Origin: Desulfobacteraceae bacterium
GTDB lineage: Bacteria; Desulfobacterota; DSM-4660; Desulfatiglandales; Desulfatiglandaceae
Direction of reading: 5' to 3'
DNA length: 12,434 bases
NCBI GenBank assembly: GCA_011042035.1
Contig: DQZA01000173.1
Span: forward strand, 1-12,434
This document shows positions 6,576 through 12,434 of the stretch, piece after piece (the first letter of the stretch is position 1; each line of letters starts with the position of its first letter). The notes beneath the pieces are model-generated. The model was not told the DNA's origin, made no database searches, and saw nothing but the letters and a program-made list of their open reading frames with translations. The translations under genes and the position numbers were made by a program.

Positions 6576-9429
6576 CATCACTTTTTTGTTTCGCCATTTG
6601 TTTGAGGATTTCCTCAAGGCTGTCCAGTTCCTTGCCATAACCAGCCCAGTTGCCTTGGCGCAAGAAGTTTTGTGCTTTCCTGTAGTGGTCTAAGGCCTGT
6701 AGGGCAAGGTCGCTGGAAGGCAGGTCGGCCGGCTTTGGGCCCACCTGGGTTGATGGAATATAACTTGTCTTGCCAAGGAGAGCAGATAGGGCAGTCTGCA
6801 GATCCCTTTGCATGGTGACGCGATTGCCAAAGGCAACAATAATTCTCTTTAGTTCAGGCAGGGCGGCCGTTGGACTTTGGCGGGCCCCCGAGGTATAGCT
6901 TCCTGCCATGCGCCTGCGGGTCAGTGGTGAACGACGAGTAGTAGGAGCTGGCTGGGCTGCTGATTTTTGTTCCTGGTTTGCCACGAGATATACAGGCTCG
7001 ACGTAAACAAATGTGTCGTGAATGGGAATTGCCAGGAGGTTCCCTCTTATAACTGTTGAACCTCTTTGGCCCCACAGGGTCAATTCCCTGGAGATCTTGG
7101 TCTGTTGATCCACACGGGCCTCTATCTGCATTGGACCGAATACCAGTTTTTCCTTGGGAAGTTTGTAGACAATCAGTTTCCCGTAGTCTGGCTGGTCACA
7201 CCTGGCCGCCATCCAAGCGATCATATTGTCTTTTTGGGAAGGGGTGAAAGGTATCATGAGGACAAATTCGTCTTTGCCTTCTCCAGGCAGCCTTAATATG
7301 ACGTGGTAAGGTTCCATCTTTTGTGGTGAGTTGCCATAAATCTCGCTTGGCATTTCCCAGAGATCTTCCTGATTATAAAATACTTGCACGTCCTTCATAT
7401 GATAGCTTCGATAAATCTGGGCCTGAATCCTGAATAGATCTTTAGGATAGCGGATATGTTTTTGTAGCTCCTTGGGCATGTCCTTGAAGTCTTTAAAAAG
7501 ACTCGGAAATATGGCCTTATAACTTGCTACAATGGGGTCTGTTTCATCCAATATATAAAAGCTCACGTCTCCATTGTATGCATCGATTACCGCCTTGACC
7601 GAGTTACGTATGTAATTGATTCGTATTCCTCCCTGAAATTTTGTCCTAGTGGAATAAGGATACATGTTTGAACTGGTATAACCGTCAAGTATCCAATAAA
7701 GCCTTCCTTTTGCTATAACTAGGTAGGGGTCAGAGTCGTATTGCAGAAACGGCGTGATGGCTCGAACCCGCAGGTCTATGCGCCTATTGTACATGATCCG
7801 CGAGTTATCACTTATATAACTCGTAAAAACAATCTGGGGGTCAAGAAATTCAACTGAATACAAGAGCCTACGGAACAACGACCCAACGGGCACCCCGCCT
7901 TTACCCTGGTAACTTGTATAGACGTTCTTGTCGCCCTTTGGATAATCGAACTCCTTGGTCTTGGTTTTGACCAGCACGTAGCCTTCTGTTGCCTCCCCAT
8001 AGTATATTTCGGGCCTGTTGATGTTCAGGTTAACGTCCGTAGAGGGGGGTAGATCTTTGATTATCAAATGCGGCAGTCCCTCTGTGGTCACCTCGCTTAC
8101 AAGGCTGGCGGCAAGACCATAGCCATGGGTATATATCAAGTGGCGATTAACCCAAGTATTAGCCTGGGGAGGCAATTGATTAGGGATGAGCTCTCTGGCT
8201 GAGAGGTTTATCTGCCTATAGGCGTTATTAATCACATATCGATCCACATCCACGTCCAGAAAGTTGTAGTAAAGACGTATGGCCTGGAGCTGTCTATAGG
8301 TTTGAAGAAGGGGGCGTTTGTCCCATATTCTGATGTTCTCTATGGTGCCCTTATCAGCTTCAATGTCCTCCATAGTAAGGCGTTCTATGGCTGGGAATTT
8401 CACCTCTTGAATTTTATCCAATGCATATGCCTTTGTGGTGGAGGTGATGTTATTGGTAATATAGATAGATTCCTTGGTGAGCTCATTGGGCTTGACCACA
8501 AATTTTTGAACCGCCATTGGAACGAAGTTTGAGAGAACAAAAGTGAGGCCAATCCAGACCACTGCTCCCATTACAATGAGCCTGTTGCGGGCAAGCCGAA
8601 AAACACTTATGAGAAGAAACCCTGCAAATGCAATGCAGGCCAAAGCAAGTATGATGTAAACCGGCATGCGTATATGCACATCTGTATAACAGGGCCCAAA
8701 TGCCGCACCATTTCTGGAATACATAAGGCCATAAATTTTAAGGTAATATCCCCACCCAACTACGAGAATGAGGAGTGTACCCAACACGGCGAGGTGCTTC
8801 TTGGCCACCATCGCCATTTTGAACTTTGGAGCTGCCGGTGGTCTTTGATCCAATTGTGAAAAATCGCCGGGGTTGACCAGTTGAATGGCGCCACTCTTGA
8901 AATACCACAATATGGTGAATATTCCAGCCAGTATAATGCATGCCATCAGTTGATCTTTTACAAAAAGGTAAAATGGAAGCGAGAATACATAGAAAGAAAC
9001 TTCTTTTTTTAGGATAGGGTCTGTCATACCAAAGGGTTTTGCGTGGAAGAACCTGAGGATCATGTCCCAGGATGAAGAGGCCTTTATTCCCACAACAACG
9101 CCAATGAACAGGATTAGGGCCAAAAGGAGAAGCGTTCCCGCGCTTCCTGCCAGACCTGCCTGTGAGAGGGGATTGTCAGGGCTTTTGGTAATGGGAATGA
9201 GCCCTGCACGTTTGCTCAGTTTTCCAGCAGCAATTACACTTATAAGCGTAATGATAAGGAAAAAGAGCCAGACCGAGAGGCCCAGCCCCACCTTGGATGC
9301 AATGGTGGTCCAGAAAACCGAGGCATAGCCAAGCCTGCCGAACCATAACCAATCCGGGTATATGGATATAGCCCACCAGGCCAAGACAATAAGTATACCC
9401 AGCAGTGCGAGAAGAAGATTCCTTTTCAT
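6571..9429 (-). CDS. UPF0182 family membrane protein (COG1615)
   Basis: The product is 952 residues, the usual size for this widespread family of unknown function. Seven hydrophobic segments fill the first third (about residues 4-24, 46-68, 91-114, 146-177, 212-232, 255-278 and 283-303). A large domain follows that is probably extracytoplasmic. Family hallmarks include YPDWLWFGRLGY after TM1 and the segment VVKPNELTKESIYITNNI with AYALDKI directly after the last membrane segment. Residues about 823-858 form a Ser/Thr/Arg/Pro-rich linker (TTRRSPLTRRRMAGSYTSGA) before a helical tail. The ATG follows a perfect AGGAGG by 7 nt. The gene is probably a single transcription unit, divergent from the acyl-CoA synthetase. 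No catalytic motif was recognised, so no function is assigned. Confidence 0.95.
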   Translation of the reverse strand: MKRNLLLALLGILIVLAWWAISIYPDWLWFGRLGYASVFWTTIASKVGLGLSVWLFFLIITLISVIAAGKLSKRAGLIPITKSPDNPLSQAGLAGSAGTLLLLALILFIGVVVGIKASSSWDMILRFFHAKPFGMTDPILKKEVSFYVFSLPFYLFVKDQLMACIILAGIFTILWYFKSGAIQLVNPGDFSQLDQRPPAAPKFKMAMVAKKHLAVLGTLLILVVGWGYYLKIYGLMYSRNGAAFGPCYTDVHIRMPVYIILALACIAFAGFLLISVFRLARNRLIVMGAVVWIGLTFVLSNFVPMAVQKFVVKPNELTKESIYITNNITSTTKAYALDKIQEVKFPAIERLTMEDIEADKGTIENIRIWDKRPLLQTYRQLQAIRLYYNFLDVDVDRYVINNAYRQINLSARELIPNQLPPQANTWVNRHLIYTHGYGLAASLVSEVTTEGLPHLIIKDLPPSTDVNLNINRPEIYYGEATEGYVLVKTKTKEFDYPKGDKNVYTSYQGKGGVPVGSLFRRLLYSVEFLDPQIVFTSYISDNSRIMYNRRIDLRVRAITPFLQYDSDPYLVIAKGRLYWILDGYTSSNMYPYSTRTKFQGGIRINYIRNSVKAVIDAYNGDVSFYILDETDPIVASYKAIFPSLFKDFKDMPKELQKHIRYPKDLFRIQAQIYRSYHMKDVQVFYNQEDLWEMPSEIYGNSPQKMEPYHVILRLPGEGKDEFVLMIPFTPSQKDNMIAWMAARCDQPDYGKLIVYKLPKEKLVFGPMQIEARVDQQTKISRELTLWGQRGSTVIRGNLLAIPIHDTFVYVEPVYLVANQEQKSAAQPAPTTRRSPLTRRRMAGSYTSGARQSPTAALPELKRIIVAFGNRVTMQRDLQTALSALLGKTSYIPSTQVGPKPADLPSSDLALQALDHYRKAQNFLRQGNWAGYGKELDSLEEILKQMAKQKSDE

Positions 9430-9448
9430 TATTTATCCTCCTAAAAGC

Positions 9449-9460
9449 TGATCCTGATCA
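9449..9460. promoter_or_regulatory. 12-bp palindrome at the predicted UPF0182 transcription start
   Basis: TGATC and GATCA arms surround a CT centre, giving a perfect interrupted palindrome in the UPF0182 leader. It falls at about +1 to +12 of the candidate promoter and upstream of the ribosome-binding site, a typical place for a repressor. No regulator is encoded nearby apart from the TetR protein, whose candidate site looks different. A chance palindrome is possible. Confidence 0.25.
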
Positions 9461-9466
9461 ATAGGA

Positions 9467-9495
9467 ATCATATGGCTTTGACTTAACAAGTGCAA
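9467..9495 (-). promoter_or_regulatory. Candidate promoter of the UPF0182 gene
   Basis: Read on the minus strand, TTGCAC (9495-9490) and TATGAT (9472-9467) are separated by 17 nt. The -10 matches consensus at five of six positions; the -35 is weak. The predicted start near 9460 gives a leader of about 30 nt ending in AGGAGG. It overlaps the candidate plus-strand promoter, so the two divergent genes may compete for polymerase. Confidence 0.4.
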
Positions 9496-9506
9496 GGAAA
9501 TAACAT
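9478..9506 (+). promoter_or_regulatory. Candidate promoter of the acyl-CoA synthetase gene
   Basis: TTGACT (9478-9483) and TAACAT (9501-9506) are separated by 17 nt, matching consensus at five and four of six positions. The predicted start near 9513 would give a leader of about 134 nt, which contains a strong unused AAAAGGAGG at 9526-9534. It lies across the divergent UPF0182 promoter. Confidence 0.35.
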
Positions 9507-9525
9507 GGGGGCCCAAATGTAAGGT

Positions 9526-9654
9526 AAAAGGAGGATGTTAGGGCGTGCCAAGAATTCTGATAAATGTTATATTTGGTGTGATCCGAAAATGAAAATGCTG
9601 AGAGACTGGCATTGCATCTTGTTTAGGAAGTTGAGAGGAAAAGGCCATGGATAA
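9526..9654 (+). other. Leader of the synthetase gene with a strong Shine-Dalgarno and possible small ORFs
   Basis: AAAAGGAGG at 9526-9534 is a better ribosome-binding site than the one before the synthetase. Two short frames follow. A GTG at 9545, 10 nt downstream, opens 15 codons (VPRILINVIFGVIRK) ending at 9592, with seven or eight aliphatic Ile/Leu/Val residues. An ATG at 9535, touching the Shine-Dalgarno with no spacer, opens 39 codons containing CYIWCDPK and DWHC and ends at 9654, overlapping the synthetase start by 8 nt in another frame. Neither is supported by homology I can recognise. One could act as a coupling or attenuation peptide, or the site may be accidental. Confidence 0.2.
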
Positions 9655-11179
9655 ACCCATTGCACACTACTTTGAAGATACCTTTAGTGCATATCCAGAG
9701 AAAAGGGCCATTGTCTTTTATCGGAAGGGCAGAAAGGAAACAGAGCTCACTTGCAGGCAGTTGGACGAAGAGTCAAACAGGGCCGCTAATGCCTTAAGGG
9801 CCATGGGTGTGCACAAAGGCGAAAGGGTGATTCTGTTTTTGCCAAAATCACTGGCGTTTGTAGTGGTTTACATCGGCCTGCAAAAGATAGGAGCAATTTC
9901 AGTCCCTCTCAATCCTTCATTCAAAAAAACCGAGATGAAATATTTTATTGAAGATGCTGATCCTTCCGTAATTGTTTGTGGCAAGGCGCAGCAGCGGATT
10001 GTTGATGATCTCGCAAAAGGGCGCTTGGTGATGGCAGTGGACACCGAGCTGCCTTACCAGGATTTTGAGTTATTTAGGGGGTTTTCAACCGAAGCAGTGG
10101 CGGAAAATATAAACCCCGATGATCCTGCTATGATCATCTACACATCCGGGACAACAGGAAAACCCAAAGGAGCCGTGCTTACCAACGCCAATCTTGTCCA
10201 TGATGCACTCAGTGTCATCCACGTATGGGAGATAAACTCAAAGGACGTGATTTGCCATGCCCTTCCCCTTTTCCATGTGCATGGTCTGTGCTTTGCTTTT
10301 CATACGGCATTGATGGCCGGGGCAGCCATAGTGATGCTAGATCAATTCAGGCCTGAGCACGTAATAAGGCTTTTATCCAAGAAGGATGGGTATGATGTCT
10401 GCACCGTGTTTATGGCAGTGCCAGCTATGTATATTAGATTGCTCGATTATCTTGGCGATAGAAGACCGGATTTTAGCCATATCAGGCTCTGGGCATCGGG
10501 ATCGGCACCACTGCTACCCAAACACTTTGAGCAGATTAGAGAAGTTTTTGGCAAGGAGCCCGTGGAGAGGGAAGGGATGTCAGAGACAGGGATGAATTTT
10601 TCCAACCCCTTGTATGGTAAAAGAAAACCAGGCTCTGTTGGTATTCCACTCCCTGATCTTGAAGTGCGCATTGTAGATCCTGTGAGCTGTAAGGATATGC
10701 CCTTTGGCGAGGTGGGAGAGATATGGCTGAGGGGACCATCTATAACACCCGGTTACTGGAGAAAGCCAGATGAAACGAGGGAGGCCTTTGTGGAAGGTTG
10801 GTTTCGCACCGGTGATCTGGGCAGAGTGGATGAGGATGGGTATTTTTACATTACGGATCGGATTAAACATATAATTATCTCAGGGGGAGAGAATATCTCG
10901 CCAAAGGAGATAGAAGATGTGATTAATCAGCACCCTGATATATCGGAGTCATGTGTGGTGGGTGTGCCTGATGAACGGTGGGGTGAAAGGGTGGTGGCAG
11001 CCGTTGTGCCACGTGCAGGGGCTTCGGTTGATCCCCAGGAACTCAGGACCTACTGCAGAAGGTATCTTCACGACTGGAAATGCCCAAAGGAAATATGTGT
11101 TGTCAGTGGGTTACCGAAGAACACGATGGGGAAGGTGTTGAAGCAGGAAGTTAGAGGGATGTTTGTCATAGAGGCATAG
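9647..11179 (+). CDS. AMP-forming acyl-CoA synthetase (MatB/ACSF3-like, class I adenylate-forming)
   Basis: This cytoplasmic enzyme should activate a carboxylic acid with ATP to an acyl-adenylate and then form the CoA thioester. All core motifs are present in 510 residues: the phosphate-binding loop YTSGTTGKPKGA (165-176), LPLFHVHG (206-213), A5 EREGMSETGMN (307-317), GWFRTGD (384-390, catalytic Asp390), DRIKHIIISGGENISPKEIE with Arg405, and the C-terminal LPKNTMGK with the catalytic Lys496. The segment GMSETGMNFSNP followed by KRKPGSVGIPLPDLEVRI resembles malonyl-CoA synthetases (MatB/ACSF3), so a small dicarboxylic or branched acid is possible; this is inference. Glu309 stands where an aromatic residue, usually Tyr, is expected in A5. 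The ATG is preceded by AGAGGAAAAGG. The gene is monocistronic or first in its unit, and no beta-oxidation partner genes are adjacent. Confidence 0.94.
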   Translation: MDKPIAHYFEDTFSAYPEKRAIVFYRKGRKETELTCRQLDEESNRAANALRAMGVHKGERVILFLPKSLAFVVVYIGLQKIGAISVPLNPSFKKTEMKYFIEDADPSVIVCGKAQQRIVDDLAKGRLVMAVDTELPYQDFELFRGFSTEAVAENINPDDPAMIIYTSGTTGKPKGAVLTNANLVHDALSVIHVWEINSKDVICHALPLFHVHGLCFAFHTALMAGAAIVMLDQFRPEHVIRLLSKKDGYDVCTVFMAVPAMYIRLLDYLGDRRPDFSHIRLWASGSAPLLPKHFEQIREVFGKEPVEREGMSETGMNFSNPLYGKRKPGSVGIPLPDLEVRIVDPVSCKDMPFGEVGEIWLRGPSITPGYWRKPDETREAFVEGWFRTGDLGRVDEDGYFYITDRIKHIIISGGENISPKEIEDVINQHPDISESCVVGVPDERWGERVVAAVVPRAGASVDPQELRTYCRRYLHDWKCPKEICVVSGLPKNTMGKVLKQEVRGMFVIEA

Positions 11180-11291
11180 GGCATAGGGCTTAAGGCATAA
11201 TGATGAAGTGGTAAGGCTCAAGGGAGAGGGCAGGCGCGGAAGCTGGTAATATCGAATGTCGAATATCGAATCATGAATATAGAAGGCAGAG
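11173..11291. repeat. In-register heptanucleotide repeat array (about 17 degenerate units)
   Basis: From 11173 the sequence can be cut into 17 consecutive 7-bp blocks without a gap. The sixth base is A in 16 of 17 blocks and the seventh is a purine in 16 of 17. Two clear families occur: GGCATAG-like units at the left (11173-11200, two identical copies first) and TATCGAA-like units at the right (11250-11284), with decayed blocks between them. The array starts inside the last two codons of the synthetase (GCA TAG), so it supplies the stop codon. Heptameric repeats of this general kind are known as STRRs in cyanobacteria. Their role here is unknown. Confidence 0.6.
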
Positions 11292-11315
11292 TTGTCATCA
11301 CCGTAAGTTCTGTTA

Positions 11316-11345
11316 TTGGCAGGGCCTGCTGTGGCCGACTAATTT
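11316..11345 (+). promoter_or_regulatory. Candidate promoter with palindrome before the permease gene
   Basis: TTGGCA (11316-11321) lies 18 nt from TAATTT (11340-11345), a fair -35 with a weak -10. An 11-bp palindrome, GCAGGGCCTGC (11319-11329), starts within the -35 box and runs into the spacer, a possible operator position. The predicted start near 11352 precedes the permease gene. No nearby regulator can be assigned to it. Confidence 0.28.
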
Positions 11346-11387
11346 CATAACTAATCTAGGCGGAAAATGAAAATAAGAGGAAGCAAA

Positions 11388-11882
11388 ATGGATTTTACCT
11401 TGATTATCATGCTGGTCCTTGTGGTGGCCCTCGGAATCCTGGCCTATAGGAAGTCCCCCACATTGCTTTTGGATGGTCTGAAGGATGGCGGAAAAATGTT
11501 TTGGGACATACTCCCTGTTTTGATCATTGCCTTTGTTGCAGCGGGGTTGCTGGGGAAGGTGTTACCCCGTGAGTTGATGAAAAGCTGGATGGGAGAGGGC
11601 TCAGGTCTGCGGGGGCTAATACTGGGTACTTTAGCAGGTGCAGTTACCCCTGGAGGACCCTACGTGCAATTTCCCATCGTGGCTGCCCTGCTTAAGAGCG
11701 GGGTAGGACTGGCACCAATGATGGCCTACATTAGCTCTTGGTCCCTGTTGGGCCTCAACCGTTTCATAGTTTTTGAGGTACCATTGCTGGGGTGGAGGCT
11801 TGCTTGCGCAAGAATGATAGCCAGCCTCATATTTCCTGTCATAATTGGCACAATGACACGCTTCATATGGATGCGTTTATAA
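11388..11882 (+). CDS. Half-size permease of the DUF318/COG0701 (ArsP-like) superfamily
   Basis: This is a small inner-membrane protein of 164 residues, about half the length of full permeases of this superfamily, and appears to be a single structural repeat. Hydrophobic segments are near the N-terminus (LIIMLVLVVALGILAY), then ILPVLIIAFVAAGLLGKVL, a re-entrant-like GAVTPGGPYVQFPIVAALL, and one or two segments towards the C-terminus. In ArsP the corresponding TP motif continues with a cysteine-rich CSC; here it reads GGP, so arsenic transport should not be assumed. A complete transporter would need a homo-oligomer or a partner not seen in this window. The frame extends to an ATG at 11367, but GAGGAA 5 nt before 11388 favours the shorter form. 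The DUF169 gene follows 43 nt later, probably in the same operon. The substrate is unknown. Confidence 0.78.
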   Translation: MDFTLIIMLVLVVALGILAYRKSPTLLLDGLKDGGKMFWDILPVLIIAFVAAGLLGKVLPRELMKSWMGEGSGLRGLILGTLAGAVTPGGPYVQFPIVAALLKSGVGLAPMMAYISSWSLLGLNRFIVFEVPLLGWRLACARMIASLIFPVIIGTMTRFIWMRL

Positions 11883-11925
11883 ATGGATGCCAAAGGATGT
11901 TAATTTATTGAAAGGAGGATATCTT

Positions 11926-12434
11926 ATGAAAAGTAAAGTAGCTGAGGCGCTTAAACTAAAGTATGGTCCTGTTGCGATTCTGTGGACCGATGAAATGCCC
12001 GAAAAGGCGAAACAGTTCAAGAAGGGTAAGTGGGGTTGTGTCATGTGGATGCTGGCGGCGGCTGCTAAGGGTGGCACGGCGGTTTTCAGCAAAGAGACTT
12101 ATGGTTGCTGGGGAGGAGGGGTAGGTCTTGGCTTTGGCAATGTGTATCACGACTTTCCGGGAGGAATTGAATGCTTTTATTATTTCCTGTCTAATGGAAA
12201 CGAGAAATGGGGCCAGGGTAAGCAAACGGCAGAGCACATCAAAGACTTTGTTACCAAGGAGTTCCTAGAGGATTTTTTGAAAGGTGAAGGGTATGTAAAG
12301 ACACGAGAGCTTGTAAAAGACTTTGTTGATAATTTGCCAATTATGGATATACCCGCAAAATATGTCGTGTTTAAGCCTCTGGAGGCAGTTGAGATTGATA
12401 AAGAGAAACCCGAGATAATAATTTTTCTCGCACC
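11926..12434 (+). CDS. DUF169 family protein (COG2043), 3' end outside the window
   Basis: I translated this frame directly from the sequence; 169 residues are visible and the gene runs off the window end. It starts at an ATG 7 nt after AAGGAGG. The protein begins MKSKVAEALKLKYGPVAILW and has the features of DUF169: FKKGKWGCVMWMLAAAAKG, AVFSKETYGCWGGGVGLGFG, FPGGIECFYYFLS, and further on VVFKPLE. Cys38, Cys61 and Cys83 sit in these Gly-rich conserved stretches and could bind a metal or cofactor, which is inference. There is no signal peptide or membrane segment, so it is probably cytoplasmic. DUF169 proteins are common in anaerobes and archaea but have no established activity. The 43-nt gap and shared strand suggest co-expression with the half-permease. 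Confidence 0.88.
   Translation, partial: MKSKVAEALKLKYGPVAILWTDEMPEKAKQFKKGKWGCVMWMLAAAAKGGTAVFSKETYGCWGGGVGLGFGNVYHDFPGGIECFYYFLSNGNEKWGQGKQTAEHIKDFVTKEFLEDFLKGEGYVKTRELVKDFVDNLPIMDIPAKYVVFKPLEAVEIDKEKPEIIIFLA

Noticed and set aside
11173..11291. CRISPR array
   Set aside because: Units are 7 bp and contiguous, without spacers or 20-40-bp repeats, and no cas gene is present.
11319..11329. Terminator of the synthetase transcript at GCAGGGCCTGC
   Set aside because: A one-base loop cannot form this stem efficiently and no T-run follows; an operator is a better though weak reading.
11877..12237. Minus-strand open frames opposite the DUF169 gene
   Set aside because: The plus strand encodes clear DUF169 motifs with an excellent ribosome-binding site, so the opposite frames are shadows.

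Overview
The window looks like chromosomal DNA of a Gram-negative bacterium of moderate GC (high forties by eye). The evidence for an outer membrane is a complete tripartite efflux system that includes a TolC-type channel. A DUF169 protein, a UPF0182 protein, a stand-alone acyl-CoA synthetase, a half-size permease and short tandem DNA repeats between genes together suggest an anaerobic Desulfobacterota (Deltaproteobacteria)-like organism. That assignment is inference; there is no rRNA or other phylogenetic marker.

Left part (1-6490, all minus strand): a four-gene operon read right to left. It encodes a TetR/AcrR repressor, a TolC-family outer-membrane factor, a membrane-fusion (periplasmic adaptor) protein and an RND pump. 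The junctions are 16 nt, a 14-nt overlap and 0 nt, so the genes are probably co-transcribed and translationally coupled. Upstream of the repressor lie a consensus-like -35 box, a perfect TATAAT and a 22-bp inverted repeat that is a good candidate operator. This is a self-contained, autoregulated drug or lipid efflux module. The first 63 bases, beyond the pump gene, hold three consecutive palindromes without a U-tract.

Middle (6547-9646): a large UPF0182 membrane protein on the minus strand, with seven N-terminal membrane segments and a large soluble domain. It is divergent from the acyl-CoA synthetase across a 217-bp gap with apparently overlapping promoters. Its stop codon lies inside a degenerate ~10-bp tandem repeat.

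Right part (9647-12434, plus strand): an AMP-forming acyl-CoA synthetase of the MatB/ACSF3-like group, with an unusual Glu in its A5 motif. Next is a 187-bp gap filled largely by a 7-bp-periodic repeat array that starts inside the synthetase stop codon. Then come a half-size DUF318/COG0701-type permease and, 43 nt on, a DUF169 protein cut by the window end. The permease and DUF169 gene are probably an operon, but their joint function is unknown.

Most of the window is recognisable biology. The least explained items are the half-permease/DUF169 pair, the in-register heptad array and its position on a stop codon, the A5 substitution, and the leader of the synthetase gene. I found no CRISPR array, tRNA, rRNA or complete insertion sequence.
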